A stretch of 64,000 nt of DNA from Oceanobacillus luteolus. Its GTDB lineage: Bacteria; Bacillota; Bacilli; Bacillales; Amphibacillaceae. Shown here piece after piece: positions 37,630-45,991 of this stretch (positions are counted from its first letter, which is position 1; each line of letters starts with the position of its first letter). The position numbers were made by a program, and so were the translations under genes. A model generated the notes under the pieces. It made no database searches. It had not been told where the DNA came from and saw only the letters and a list, made by a program, of their open reading frames with translations. The DNA lies in the NCBI RefSeq assembly GCF_023715655.1, contig NZ_JAMBON010000002.1, forward strand, positions 124,001 through 188,000. Direction: 5' to 3'.

Positions 37630-39147
37630 ATGGAAACACGTTCTCAATGGGGAACAAGGGCGGGGTTTATTTTAGCAGCTGTCGGTTCAGCAATAGGTCT
37701 GGGGAATATATGGCGATTCCCTGCAGTGGCTTATGAGAATGGTGGAGGAGCATTTTTTATCCCGTATTTATTTGCACTATTGACCGCCGGAATACCAATA
37801 CTTATCATGGAGTTTACGATGGGACATAAGTATCGCGGGTCTGCACCATTAACTTTTAGAAGGATGAATAAGAAAACTGAATTCATCGGTTGGTGGGGAG
37901 TTCTAGTAGCTTTCGTCATTTCCACCTACTATTCCGTCATTATCGCCTGGGCAATTTCTTATGCTTATTTCTCTTTATCGCTTGCATGGGGTTCAGACAC
38001 AGAAGGATTTTTGTTTGGCGATTATTTGAAATTGGCTGAAGTTCCGGGCCAAGTAGGAAGTATGGTTCCAGGAGTTTTATTCCCGCTAATTCTAGTTTGG
38101 GCAATTGTATTATTTATTCTATATCGTGGGGTTAGTAAAGGAATTGAATTGGCAAACCGTATTTTCATCCCTGCATTAGTGATCATCTTTCTCATAATTG
38201 TAGTACGTGCAGTTACTCTACCAGGAGCGTTAAGTGGTTTGGATGCATTCTTCAAGCCAGATTTTAGTCAAATATTGTCACCTGAAGTTTGGATTGCAGC
38301 TTACGGTCAAATTTTCTTCAGTCTTTCCATAGCATTTGCCATTATGATTACGTATTCCAGTTATTTGTCACGAAAATCAGATATTACGAATAACGCCTTT
38401 ATCGTCGGCTTTGGAAACTCAGGATTTGAACTACTGGCTGGTATTGGAGTATTTGGAATTTTAGGTTTCATGGCCACACAAGCTAATGTGCCGATTGATG
38501 AAGTGGTTAGTGGGGGAGTTGGTCTTGCATTTGTAGCATTCCCTGCAATCATCAACGAGTTCCCGGCCATGAAGGAGCTATTTGGATTGTTATTCTTCTT
38601 GTCCCTAACTTTAGCAGGTCTAACTTCATTAATATCCATTACCGAGACATATGTGGCAGGAATGGTTGATAAGTTTAATTTGTCACGAGGAAAATCGGTA
38701 CTATTTGGAGGAGGAGTTGCCGCAATTATCTCCTTATTGTTTGCGACACAGGGAGGACTATTTTTCCTTGATGTAGTGGATTATTTCATTAATCAATTTG
38801 GAGTCGCTTTCATTGGATTGGTTGAAGTTATATTAATTGCTTGGATTTTACGCGAACTTAAAGGGCTTAAAGATCATGCAAATCCAATCTCCGACATACG
38901 ACTTGGATCATGGTGGACCATTAGTTTAGGTTTGATTACACCTATTGTAATGGGATATATGATGATTGGTTTATTTAAACAAAATCTTACAGAAAACTAT
39001 GAAGGATACTCTGACACGTTTATTCTATTTGGTGGTTGGACCGTGGCTGGATTAGCTTTACTTATAGGTATTCTCATGTCCATGACAAAATGGAAAGCAA
39101 ATGTAGATGAAAACGTAGATTACCTAGACGAGAGGGAGGCTAAATAA
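37630..39147 (+). CDS. NSS-family Na+-dependent amino acid transporter (methionine/alanine type)
   Basis: A 505-residue neurotransmitter:sodium symporter homologue with about 12 helices. WGTRAGFILAAVGSAIGLGNIWRFP is the helix 1 sodium/substrate site of the family. Together with the small 35-residue protein encoded right after it, it matches two-component methionine/alanine importers of the MetP-MetS type. Substrate is inferred from that partner. GGGAGG precedes the ATG at 37630; an upstream frame extension has no such site. Confidence 0.88.
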   Translation: METRSQWGTRAGFILAAVGSAIGLGNIWRFPAVAYENGGGAFFIPYLFALLTAGIPILIMEFTMGHKYRGSAPLTFRRMNKKTEFIGWWGVLVAFVISTYYSVIIAWAISYAYFSLSLAWGSDTEGFLFGDYLKLAEVPGQVGSMVPGVLFPLILVWAIVLFILYRGVSKGIELANRIFIPALVIIFLIIVVRAVTLPGALSGLDAFFKPDFSQILSPEVWIAAYGQIFFSLSIAFAIMITYSSYLSRKSDITNNAFIVGFGNSGFELLAGIGVFGILGFMATQANVPIDEVVSGGVGLAFVAFPAIINEFPAMKELFGLLFFLSLTLAGLTSLISITETYVAGMVDKFNLSRGKSVLFGGGVAAIISLLFATQGGLFFLDVVDYFINQFGVAFIGLVEVILIAWILRELKGLKDHANPISDIRLGSWWTISLGLITPIVMGYMMIGLFKQNLTENYEGYSDTFILFGGWTVAGLALLIGILMSMTKWKANVDENVDYLDEREAK

Positions 39148-39254
39148 TGAGTGCTTCATCGATTGTAGTCATGATTATTGGAATGGTCATTCTTTGGGGT
39201 GGTTTAGCAGCAAGTATTTGGAATGCGTTCAGAAAACAAAAGGATACAAATTAA
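39147..39254 (+). CDS. NSS transporter small subunit (MetS-like)
   Basis: A 35-residue protein with one transmembrane helix (IVVMIIGMVILWGGLAASIW) and a basic tail FRKQKDTN, as in the methionine/alanine import family NSS small subunits. Its ATG overlaps the stop codon of the transporter (TAATG), so it is translationally coupled. Required for activity in the characterised Corynebacterium MetPS system; here the role is inferred. Confidence 0.85.
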   Translation: MSASSIVVMIIGMVILWGGLAASIWNAFRKQKDTN

Positions 39255-39258
39255 TAAA

Positions 39259-39289
39259 AAACCAGTGGGATCACTCCCGCTGGTTCTTT
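39259..39289. terminator. Terminator between the NSS operon and lytH
   Basis: ACCAGTGGGA-TCAC-TCCCGCTGGT hairpin with A-rich left and T-rich right flanks, serving both convergent units. Confidence 0.8.
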
Positions 39290-40259
39290 AACGATTATTT
39301 CTTGCCATCCTTTCCCATTTCCTTAGATATGGGTAAGGATCAAAAGACCATTCCTTATATCCATCATCTTTGTACATTCCATAATGGAGATGTGGAGGGA
39401 ATTTGCCGGACGTACCTGGAGGACCGTAACCGCTTGAACCGACACTACCGAGTATATCGCCTGGTTGTACGATGGTTCCGACCTTGATGTCTTCATTAAA
39501 ACCACTCATATGGGCGTAATAATGATAAATATTGTAGATATCACGGATCCCGATACGCCAGCCTCCAAACCGATTCCAACCCATCATTTCCACAACACCA
39601 TAGGTGGTTGATTTGATTGGTGTCCCATAGTCCGCAAAAATATCCGTACCTTCATGGATTCTCAGTCCGCCGTAGCCTCTTCTATCTCCCCAAGTATTCC
39701 GGTAACTGTAGTTGTAGTTGATATCCACAGGGAAATCTCGATTAGTCAAATTTATCTCATTGAACTTCTCAAATACTCGTGCAGTATTCATAATTGATTT
39801 TACTGTTAAGTCCCGTTTATAATGCTTCCAGAGTGCCACTTTAATATCATCACTTGTAGGTCCTTCATCGAGCAGTAGCATGGCTAGTGTGTACATAATA
39901 TCTTCATCTTCGTCAAGGCTTGCAATTCCGTCTCCATTTCCATCTTGTCCTATTCCATCGAAAAGTTTGATGATATGAATATCGGCATTCTGTGTATAGT
40001 TACCGATACCATACCAACTGTCTTCATCAAATTCAACGGAGATTACTTGTTCTTCCTCGCTCGAAGGTTTTTTGTTACGTTCATAGTTATCAATTGCTGC
40101 AAAATAGTACCAAGGAATCTGCGAGAGTGCTTCCATCTTTTGAAATAATGCTTTTCGCTCCTTATAAACAGAATCTTCATTCTCAGCGAAGACATAAGAG
40201 GAACTTAACCAAAATAAAAGGAATGCGAAACTAAACAAGGATATTTGCTTGGGGAGCAA
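39288..40259 (-). CDS. lytH: Sporulation M23 endopeptidase LytH
   Basis: About 323 residues, with an N-terminal hydrophobic signal, a helical middle region that holds an EF-hand-like DGIGQDGNGDGIASLDEDED acidic loop, and a C-terminal M23 (LytM) peptidase domain. Metal ligands lie in RIHEGTDIF and PPHLHYGMY. Length and neighbours match B. subtilis LytH (YunA), the L-Ala-D-Glu endopeptidase that trims cortex-destined peptidoglycan in sporulation. Start TTG at 40259: GGAGG is 8 bp upstream, while a GTG at 40268 lies inside that site. Follows yutC by 5 bp. Confidence 0.88.
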   Translation of the reverse strand: MLPKQISLFSFAFLLFWLSSSYVFAENEDSVYKERKALFQKMEALSQIPWYYFAAIDNYERNKKPSSEEEQVISVEFDEDSWYGIGNYTQNADIHIIKLFDGIGQDGNGDGIASLDEDEDIMYTLAMLLLDEGPTSDDIKVALWKHYKRDLTVKSIMNTARVFEKFNEINLTNRDFPVDINYNYSYRNTWGDRRGYGGLRIHEGTDIFADYGTPIKSTTYGVVEMMGWNRFGGWRIGIRDIYNIYHYYAHMSGFNEDIKVGTIVQPGDILGSVGSSGYGPPGTSGKFPPHLHYGMYKDDGYKEWSFDPYPYLRKWERMARNNR

Positions 40260-40264
40260 GAAGA

Positions 40265-40813
40265 TCACCTCCGTTTTGGATCATGGTTTTCCTCTGCAAT
40301 TCCGTTTATTAATCGCTCGATAACTTTGTGGTTCTCCTTATCATTTGTAGTTTCTAAATGTAAACTATGGATTTCATCCATATGGTAAGGATTTGATGTT
40401 GTATATACTTCATAGAAACTTGGCAAAATGGAACGAGCGGTTTTTTTCGCGATATCTGCTGCTTCATTTTCATTCAAGTCAGGGTTTTTATCAAAGGCGA
40501 TGATAACTTCCTCATCGGTGACAAGTGTGGCTACTTCATTAAAATCACCTGTTTGAAGTATTGTCTTTGTTATCATATTGGCTGTTTCTTCACGGTCGAT
40601 GGTATATTCTTCATTATTTTGATCTACACTGTATTCTTCCTTTGTATACCTTACATAGCCAAGCTTCGTGCTTCGTCCTTCATCTTGCGACCCATTATGA
40701 TCATTTGGATTCAGTATTTCCAGTTGCTCATCGTCTGTACTTTGTAATTGTTGGCAACCAATACTTAACATTAATAAACATACCGATACAACTGAATATA
40801 TGAACTTCTTCAT
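40265..40813 (-). CDS. yutC: YhcN/YlaJ-family sporulation lipoprotein YutC
   Basis: A 182-residue lipoprotein with lipobox LSIGC (Cys20) and the YhcN/YlaJ domain. The DFNEVATLVTDEEVIIAFDKNP and PSFYEVYTTSNPYHMDEI segments are typical. Forms an operon with lytH, as neighbours in B. subtilis. Probably located at the forespore or inner spore membrane. AGGAGG-like site before the ATG. Confidence 0.83.
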   Translation of the reverse strand: MKKFIYSVVSVCLLMLSIGCQQLQSTDDEQLEILNPNDHNGSQDEGRSTKLGYVRYTKEEYSVDQNNEEYTIDREETANMITKTILQTGDFNEVATLVTDEEVIIAFDKNPDLNENEAADIAKKTARSILPSFYEVYTTSNPYHMDEIHSLHLETTNDKENHKVIERLINGIAEENHDPKRR

Positions 40814-40935
40814 ATTTTTCCTCCTTCAACCCCTTTTGTGCTTTAGTGTGGGTTAATGGAAAGAAATCATACATAGAAATATTTCACTTCTTTCATTCAT
40901 ATGGTAAACTAATGGAAGGCAATGGGGGTGGCGAC

Positions 40936-41211
40936 TTGTTCGAATTGAACGGAAAACATTATGAACTGATTGAAAACGTCAAGGACGGTTTTCAAGAAGA
41001 AGCAATTAAAGAAAGATATGCGGATATTCTTGCGAAGTACGATTATATTGTTGGTGATTGGGGTTATGACCAACTACGGATGAAAGGTTTTTATCATGAC
41101 AGAAACTCCAAGGCACCTATCGATTCTAAAATAAGCACAGTTCAAGATTATATTTTAGAGCATTGTAACTTTGGGTGCGCTTATTTTGTCTTGAAGAAAA
41201 TCACAAAATAA
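40936..41211 (+). CDS. yutD: YutD-like DUF1027 protein
   Basis: About 91 residues. YDYIVGDWGYDQLRMKGFYHD and YILEHCNFGCAYFVLKK are the conserved blocks of the YutD (DUF1027) family, which is common in Bacilli and of unknown function. GGGGG lies 7 bp before a TTG at 40936; an ATG at 40912 is the alternative start. Divergent from yutC, followed by a terminator. Confidence 0.85.
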   Translation: MFELNGKHYELIENVKDGFQEEAIKERYADILAKYDYIVGDWGYDQLRMKGFYHDRNSKAPIDSKISTVQDYILEHCNFGCAYFVLKKITK

Positions 41212-41212
41212 A

Positions 41213-41256
41213 ACATAGCCGTTCATAAAATTAAACGGCTACGTTTTATTTTTTTC
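41213..41256 (+). terminator. yutD terminator
   Basis: TAGCCGTT / AACGGCTA stem followed by T-rich DNA; the tail reaches into the stop region of the convergent 86-residue gene. Confidence 0.8.
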
Positions 41257-41499
41257 ATCATGAATAGGATGGGCACCGTCGGCCTGTCTAGGGAGATCGT
41301 CATGCTGCGACTTATGAGGAAAAACATATGCGCTTTCCCGATATTGACCTTCTTCCCAAGGGGTGGATTTCCCCTCCACTGGTACTGCTTCATTAATGGC
41401 TGAGCCATATGCCCCTTCAGGAAATTCCTCTGGAATGAGTTGATTTTTCATTCTTCTGCTGCTTATCATATCGTAATATTTTCTCTTTTCTTCTCTCAT
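41239..41499 (-). CDS. Small hydrophilic hypothetical protein
   Basis: An 86-residue hydrophilic protein, rich in Glu, His and Pro (EEFPEGAYGSAINEAVPVEGKSTPWEEGQYRESAY). It looks like small cytosolic proteins found next to yutD in relatives, but no function is known. AAAGGAG lies 7 bp before the ATG. That site is part of a terminator-like hairpin (41502-41541), so translation may depend on whether the hairpin forms. Confidence 0.65.
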   Translation of the reverse strand: MREEKRKYYDMISSRRMKNQLIPEEFPEGAYGSAINEAVPVEGKSTPWEEGQYRESAYVFPHKSQHDDLPRQADGAHPIHDEKNKT

Positions 41500-41501
41500 A
41501 G

Positions 41502-41541
41502 AAAAAGCTCCTTTCTGACTGTAGCTTTTGTCAGAAAGGAG
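41502..41541 (-). terminator. Hairpin carrying the next gene's RBS
   Basis: On the minus strand CTCCTTTCTGAC-10 nt-GTCAGAAAGGAG is a perfect 12-bp stem followed by CTTTTTCT. It looks like the terminator of the upstream amidase gene, yet its 3' arm is the Shine-Dalgarno sequence of the 86-residue gene. Confidence 0.75.
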
Positions 41542-41575
41542 TTTCTCATGTCAAAATTAATTTGGAAGTTTAAGG

Positions 41576-43024
41576 TTAATCTAATCTTTTACAGCGATTG
41601 TAGCCGTGGAATTTCCTCTCGATAATCGAGCCGAGGCGGAAAATGGCATTTTCATTTCCTGTTGAGCTGATGATTTGGATACTGATCGGCATCCCATTTT
41701 CATCTCTGCCGACTGGTAAAGTCAATGCCGGCAACCCCCAAACATTTGCATAGGCGACATAAGGCATAAATTGTAAAAACGTCTTGCGGATTGAGAATAT
41801 CTCTTTGAAAACCTGACCGTGAGCAGGAGCGGTCGTATGGTATACAGGTAAAATAAGCAAACGGTTACTTAAATAGTCATCCAACCATTCATCGCCACGA
41901 TTAATGGTTTCTTTAATTTCATTTATTCGTCGTCTTGACGGCTTAAACATTTTGGAACCTAATATTGCCCAAGAAAGATATGGATGAACTTTACTATTTT
42001 TTGTAATTCGTTCTCGCATATACGAACGGAACACAGGGGACCGGTCATGACTGAATGCTTCTTGTTCAATTTTTGCACTTCCGTCAATGGACATGATCTC
42101 CTGCCAAAGTAGAGCAGTCTCGTCAAATAATGGTGGAACTCCACGTTTCGTATAAATGAGTTGATCTAAAAAGTCTTCAATTGCCCGCATCATATTTTTT
42201 GTGCTATCAGCTAATGGATAGTTTACTTGTTCTGATATTAGTTCGATTTTATATTCTTTTAAGAAGACTGTCTTCGGACTGGAATCTGAAATGATCCGAT
42301 AAACCAACTCCATATCTCGTACTGATTTCCCCATTGGTCCGATTCCTAACATTCTTTCTTGAAGTGGTTGTGTAATTTCCGGATAATGTCCAACGGAAGA
42401 AACTTTGTACATTCCTGGTTTAAAGCCTACAACGCCATTAAAGTGGGAAGGGATACGAATGGAACCACCGATATCAGAAGCGATACCAACCGATGCTCCT
42501 CCAACGGCTAGTAAGGCACCTTCACCTCCGCTTGATCCTCCTGCAGACTTGTTGAGATTCCATGGATTGTTCGTTCGCCCATATAGCTTATTATCTGTTT
42601 CCTGACAATAGGAGAGAGCAGGGGTGTTCGTCTTACCTAAAATAATAGCGCCTTCATCACGAAGCTTTTGAATGACTTCCGCATGGTCCCTAGCAATTAA
42701 ATCTTGTCGATGTTCCAATCCACCGGTTGTTTTCATATTTGCAACGTTAAAGGCTTCTTTTACACTGATCGGTACTCCTGCAAGTTTACCGTTTTGCTTT
42801 TTTCCATTCCTTTGATTTTCGTCAAATTGTAAAGCTTCGGCAGTTGCTTCTTCAAACCGATCTTCTACTAGTGCATTAATCTGAGGGTTTGTTTTTTGGA
42901 TGTGTTCGATGTAGGTGGTCACGGCTTCTATACTAGTCAACTTCCCATTTCTTAACTTTTCAGCAAGAGCAGTAGCATCCATATCTAATATCGATGTATT
43001 TATTTTTGAGCCCCCCTTTAACAA
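41576..43024 (-). CDS. Amidase-signature (GatA-like) amidohydrolase
   Basis: A protein of up to 482 residues of the amidase-signature family. The Ser-cisSer-Lys triad is visible: Lys in GVPISVKEAF, cis-Ser in GGSSGGEGALL and the nucleophilic Ser in DIGGSIRIPS. It is not the tRNA amidotransferase subunit, since no gatC or gatB is nearby; the amide substrate is unknown. The start is uncertain: TTG at 43024 has no site, the strong AAGGGGGG is 7 bp before an ATA (43003), and the first ATG is at 42982. Confidence 0.85.
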   Translation of the reverse strand: MLKGGSKINTSILDMDATALAEKLRNGKLTSIEAVTTYIEHIQKTNPQINALVEDRFEEATAEALQFDENQRNGKKQNGKLAGVPISVKEAFNVANMKTTGGLEHRQDLIARDHAEVIQKLRDEGAIILGKTNTPALSYCQETDNKLYGRTNNPWNLNKSAGGSSGGEGALLAVGGASVGIASDIGGSIRIPSHFNGVVGFKPGMYKVSSVGHYPEITQPLQERMLGIGPMGKSVRDMELVYRIISDSSPKTVFLKEYKIELISEQVNYPLADSTKNMMRAIEDFLDQLIYTKRGVPPLFDETALLWQEIMSIDGSAKIEQEAFSHDRSPVFRSYMRERITKNSKVHPYLSWAILGSKMFKPSRRRINEIKETINRGDEWLDDYLSNRLLILPVYHTTAPAHGQVFKEIFSIRKTFLQFMPYVAYANVWGLPALTLPVGRDENGMPISIQIISSTGNENAIFRLGSIIERKFHGYNRCKRLD

Positions 43025-43119
43025 GTGTCTCTATCTACTTTAACTATAGCATTTTTTCCTGTAAATTCATACTTTATGTGATATGATAAGAGGGAGCACA
43101 ACTATGGGAGGGGCATGTC

Positions 43120-43557
43120 ATGTATTTTGTTGATCGTAATAAAATTGAAGAGATTTTAACATATATGGATGAATTACTTGTATTGTTGGATGAAAACAAT
43201 TTTTCTACACCGGTTGAGTATCTTGCTCGGGAAAGAATCGTTCACATCTTAATTGAATCAACCCTCGATGTAGGAAATATGATGATTGATGGATTTATTA
43301 TGCGTGATCCGGGAAGTTATGAAGACATTATCGATATCCTTATTGATGAGAAAGTGATACCGGAAGAAGAGGAAGCAATTTATAAATCATTCATAGAATT
43401 AAGGAAAGATATCGTAACGGATTATGTAAATGTGGACCAACAGAAAATCGCAAATACATTACTGAAGAGTACCCCGGCGTTAAAGGAATTTAGTACATAT
43501 ATTAGAACATACTTAAAGAATGAGCTTGGAGTGGCAAATGCTTTCTTAAAAGAGTAA
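43120..43557 (+). CDS. yutE: DUF86 (HepT-like) protein YutE
   Basis: A 145-residue helical protein of the DUF86/HepT family. HepT RNase toxins carry an RX4HXY motif; here the matching stretch is RKDIVTDY (residues 95-102), with Thr in place of His, so RNase activity is unlikely. No MntA antitoxin nucleotidyltransferase gene is adjacent. Position next to yutD/yutG genes matches B. subtilis yutE. GGGAGGGG precedes the ATG. Confidence 0.82.
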   Translation: MYFVDRNKIEEILTYMDELLVLLDENNFSTPVEYLARERIVHILIESTLDVGNMMIDGFIMRDPGSYEDIIDILIDEKVIPEEEEAIYKSFIELRKDIVTDYVNVDQQKIANTLLKSTPALKEFSTYIRTYLKNELGVANAFLKE

Positions 43558-43570
43558 AAAGGTGATAATC

Positions 43571-44218
43571 ATGAAAAAGAAAACCACGAAAGAGAAGCTC
43601 TTAATGATTTTGAAAAAAAATAAAGCAATCACCATCGATGGCTTGATGGATTTCTTCACTATATCAGAGCCGGCGATTCGCAAGCATTTACACGAACTTG
43701 AAAAGCAAAAGTTAATTAAGAGGAAAGCCCATAAGCAGGAAATTGGCCGGCCGTACTATACATATGAGTTAACGGATAAGGGACATGGAATATTCCCAAA
43801 TCAATATGAACAATTACCGGTTGAATTACTGGAGGATCTTGAAGAGCTTCACGGACCGGAAACTGTAAAGCAGCTATTATTTAAACGAATGGAACGTGAG
43901 GAAGCCAAACTGCTGGCAGAGTTGGATGGCAAGGACTTTGATGAAAAAGTAAATACATTGGTCGAAGTGCAAAATCAAGCGGGTTATATGTTGGAAGTGG
44001 AAAGGACTCCTGAAGGTGACTACTTTTTAATAAATTATAACTGTCCGATAGCCAATATTGCCAGACATTACCGTCAAGTTTGTAAGAATGAAAAAATAAT
44101 GTATAATCATATCTTTGAACATAGTCAGGTAAAGCCGGAAGCATTGATTACGGGTGGTGCCCATGTTTGTAGATGGTTAATAAAAAATCCTGCAGTGGAT
44201 AGTGGACAGCATAGTTAA
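43571..44218 (+). CDS. SufR-like Fe-S-sensing winged-helix regulator
   Basis: About 215 residues. An N-terminal winged-helix DNA-binding domain (EKLLMILKKNKAITIDGL ... ISEPAIRKHLHELEKQKLI) is followed by a C-terminal domain with three Cys (158, 171 and 200) spaced C-x12-C-x28-C, close to the Fe-S ligands of SufR repressors. It probably senses Fe-S status and may control the suf operon about 19 kb upstream; that target is inference. AAGGTGAT lies 5 bp before the ATG at 43571. It is 13 bp after yutE, so the two may be co-transcribed. Confidence 0.72.
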   Translation: MKKKTTKEKLLMILKKNKAITIDGLMDFFTISEPAIRKHLHELEKQKLIKRKAHKQEIGRPYYTYELTDKGHGIFPNQYEQLPVELLEDLEELHGPETVKQLLFKRMEREEAKLLAELDGKDFDEKVNTLVEVQNQAGYMLEVERTPEGDYFLINYNCPIANIARHYRQVCKNEKIMYNHIFEHSQVKPEALITGGAHVCRWLIKNPAVDSGQHS

Positions 44219-44242
44219 AAAGCCGCATACGCGGCTTTTTTT
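44219..44242 (+). terminator. Terminator of the yutE-regulator operon
   Basis: AAGCCGC-ATAC-GCGGCTT followed by T7, immediately after the stop codon. Confidence 0.92.
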
Positions 44243-44255
44243 CGTGTTTTATTGT

Positions 44256-44768
44256 TCAATCGACAATGTTTTCTTGATCGACAGATGAATGCGCTAGACG
44301 GCTTGATGCTGCGGCGGCAATGGCACCGACTATATCATCAAGAAATGTATTTACACTACCGCTGGATTTATCATTCAATCTTTTCAAAATTCCCGGCTTC
44401 TGTTTGTCGATATAACCGTAATTGGTAAATCCGATTGAGCCATAAACGTTTACAATTGATAAAGCGATAATTTCATCTACTCCATATAAACTCTCATCTG
44501 TAACAATGGTTTCAAGCAATGGTTCTTCGAGAAGTTTTTTTTCGGCAAGGACATCGAGTTGAATCCCTGTAATGACAGCATTCTGTACTTCACGCTTTGA
44601 TAATACTCTGTTGACATTATACCTGCATTCATCCATCGTCAATTCATTATGGTAGCTGGACTGTAAGTAATAAACGAGTTCAGCTATATCATCAATTTTT
44701 ACACCGCGTTCTTCAAGAAGTTGACGGGCTTTTTTTTCCAAGTCACTTAATTTTACACGCTTTTCCAT
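44256..44768 (-). CDS. yutG: Phosphatidylglycerophosphatase A-like protein YutG
   Basis: A 170-residue protein of the PgpA-like YutG family, with VYGSIGFTNYGYIDKQKPGILKRLN and VNTFLDDIVGAIAAAASSRLAH as signatures. It lacks clear transmembrane helices, unlike proteobacterial PgpA, so lipid phosphatase activity is uncertain. AAAAGGTGAT lies 4 bp before the ATG at 44768; a longer frame reaching 44825 has no site. Confidence 0.83.
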   Translation of the reverse strand: MEKRVKLSDLEKKARQLLEERGVKIDDIAELVYYLQSSYHNELTMDECRYNVNRVLSKREVQNAVITGIQLDVLAEKKLLEEPLLETIVTDESLYGVDEIIALSIVNVYGSIGFTNYGYIDKQKPGILKRLNDKSSGSVNTFLDDIVGAIAAAASSRLAHSSVDQENIVD

Positions 44769-44982
44769 TCTCATCACCTTTTCAAATGTAGTTAAATCAC
44801 CGTCAGGGTTCTGTTTATTCGGCACAACTGTTCAGCCATAGGGGAACAGACGGTAGAAATACTTTTTTAATGATTCATGCATTTTGTAACCTTGAACGAC
44901 GTAACTTTAGTGTTGCTGAATGAAGATTGGATTAACATCATATAGTTCTAGTATACCCCTATATGGTGAGGAGGAACTAATT

Positions 44983-45954
44983 TTGTCTTTTAGGGAACTA
45001 TTATCTGATTATTACCAAATACATCCGGAAGAAAAAGTGATGATTGATGATAGGGCGGGCTTTCTATCGGATGGATATTTTTATTTTAACATGGAATCCA
45101 GGAACCTTGAAACTATCCAAATGGAACAGACGGTACTTGCTTATTATTTACGAGAAAATGGTATTCGACAAATGGCCTTGCCAATCAAAAATATGAAGGA
45201 GGAGTGGTTCACTGAGTATCGTAATAGTAAGTTTTTAATATACCAAGTTACTGAACGCAATATGAAAAGAGAAAGCCCAGGCAGAAGTTTAGCCTTATTT
45301 CATCAGATTGGTTCCACCTATGGATTTGAGCCTCAGACAATATCGAGCTACGGTGAGTGGAAAAGGCTCTGGATCGATAAACTTACATTATTTGAAGAGG
45401 GGATCCACCAACAAGTGGAGGACCGAAATGCCATCAGCAAAATTTTATTAGATACTCTCCCATATATTATTGGTATGAGTGAAAATGCGATTCAATACCT
45501 TCGTGAAACAGAAGAAACCGAAAGCAGATTTTCTGAAATGGATCAAGGTACTGTGACTTTCCTGCGCTTTCAAGATCAGTTTAATCGGGAAGTGCTTTGG
45601 CCAGATCAGCTTGGATATGATCATCCAGCTCGAGACTTGGCCGAATACATTCGATTGTTATTGCTTACTGGACAATCAGAAGAAGCACTGCTTGAATTTA
45701 TAAGAGATTACCAAATAATTAGGCCATTAACTTTATTCAGTTGGCGTTTAGTTTATGCCCGTTTGCTATTTCCAATACATTTATTTGATGCAATGGAACC
45801 TCTGTTGATATCGGAGCATCCATCTGGAAAGGAAGAAGAATATCTTCATATGATTGATCGACAAGGTAAGTATGAAGAAAGGCTGCGTGATTTCTTCATG
45901 AAGGTTGGCATTGACAAAGGTGAAGCTGGTCTCACTGAGGTGGAATGGCTTTAA
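44983..45954 (+). CDS. yutH: Spore coat-associated protein YutH
   Basis: About 323 residues of the YutH/CotS group, related to aminoglycoside-phosphotransferase-like kinases but without clear catalytic HxD and DxD residues. The FRELLSDYYQIHPEEK start and FLRFQDQFNREVLWPDQLGYDHPARDLAEYIRLLL block are typical. Probable coat association is from B. subtilis knowledge. GAGGAGG is 8 bp before a TTG at 44983, preferred over an ATG at 44920 without a site. Confidence 0.82.
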   Translation: MSFRELLSDYYQIHPEEKVMIDDRAGFLSDGYFYFNMESRNLETIQMEQTVLAYYLRENGIRQMALPIKNMKEEWFTEYRNSKFLIYQVTERNMKRESPGRSLALFHQIGSTYGFEPQTISSYGEWKRLWIDKLTLFEEGIHQQVEDRNAISKILLDTLPYIIGMSENAIQYLRETEETESRFSEMDQGTVTFLRFQDQFNREVLWPDQLGYDHPARDLAEYIRLLLLTGQSEEALLEFIRDYQIIRPLTLFSWRLVYARLLFPIHLFDAMEPLLISEHPSGKEEEYLHMIDRQGKYEERLRDFFMKVGIDKGEAGLTEVEWL

Positions 45955-45961
45955 AGGCAAA

Positions 45962-45991
45962 AAGAAAAAAGGCAGTATGTCAACTGCCTTT
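45962..45991. terminator. Terminator between yutH and yutI
   Basis: AAAGGCAGT-ATGTC-AACTGCCTTT. The T-run is strong on the minus strand (TTTTTTCTTTTT), so it mainly ends yutI and may also end yutH. Confidence 0.82.

Noticed and set aside
41576-43024. gatA of the Glu-tRNA(Gln) amidotransferase
   Set aside because: No gatC or gatB nearby, and the C-terminal half differs from GatA; kept as an amidase of unknown substrate.
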